This document shows positions 29,879-29,879 of a stretch of 29,879 nt of DNA, in pieces. This DNA comes from CAYTAP01 sp964435775. GTDB taxonomy: Bacteria; Planctomycetota; Phycisphaerae; Tepidisphaerales; Tepidisphaeraceae. How positions within the stretch are numbered: the stretch's first letter is position 1; each line of letters begins with the position of its first letter. The stretch spans positions 1 through 29,879 of the forward strand of contig CAYTAP010000036.1 of the NCBI GenBank assembly GCA_964435775.1. Reading direction: 5' to 3'. The position numbers and the translations under genes were made by a program. The notes under the pieces are model-generated. The model did not search any database, was not told the DNA's origin, and saw only the letters and a program-made list of their open reading frames with translations.

Positions 29879-29879
29879 G

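Overview
The window looks like a scaffold piece of a high-GC planctomycete, probably of or near the Phycisphaerae. I base this on two DUF1559-like proteins with prepilin-type N-termini and a late FADGH/FVDGH motif, a PEP-CTERM protein, an LptD-like outer-membrane protein, a DUF4190 protein, several small proteins of a type I associate with planctomycetes, weak or absent Shine-Dalgarno sites at many genes, and intergenic DNA full of palindromic repeats. This is an inference; there is no rRNA or marker set to settle it. Three runs of exactly ten N (9138-9147, 23233-23242, 26156-26165) are scaffold gaps.

Layout. 1-2716: 3' part of recQ, then a ribokinase-like gene. 2717-5606: convergent tsaD and a ctpA-type protease (minus strand). 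5821-6834: first prepilin-like protein. 6835-9041 (minus): tRNA-Arg(CCG), hisC, a small DUF104 antitoxin-like gene, hisB. 9367-10149: DUF1444 protein. 10235-13629 (minus): a MazG-like pyrophosphohydrolase, a pteridine-reductase-like SDR, an unrecognised 467-aa gene of lower GC, and a DUF457 membrane protein. 13875-14630: bioD, convergent with a 993-aa lptD (minus). 17858-19105: a small charged coiled-coil protein resembling ESCRT-III (Snf7/CHMP) and a YkgJ-type cysteine-cluster protein. 19591-21891: second prepilin-like protein, PEP-CTERM protein, small lipoprotein. 22171-25932: small proteins, DUF4190 protein, TolB-like and LpoB/CsgG-like lipoproteins. 26231-27457: XerC/D recombinase. 27562-29878 (minus): trpA (5' end outside the window) overlapping mnmE.

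Most genes are housekeeping: DNA repair, histidine, tryptophan and biotin synthesis, tRNA modification, envelope assembly. Their order does not form large pathway operons. The clearest unusual signal is the repeat content. At least four families of interrupted palindromes occur: (i) AT-rich GATTTTCGATT elements, (ii) GTAGGG...CCCTAC hairpins, (iii) a GGAGCCGCGCACGAAG hairpin, (iv) a GGATGAA element. Two palindromes lie in frame inside conserved tRNA-modification genes (tsaD and mnmE). Three GTAGGG hairpins supply the TAG stop codon of the gene they follow. The most interesting single gene is the ESCRT-III-like protein at 17858-18466.
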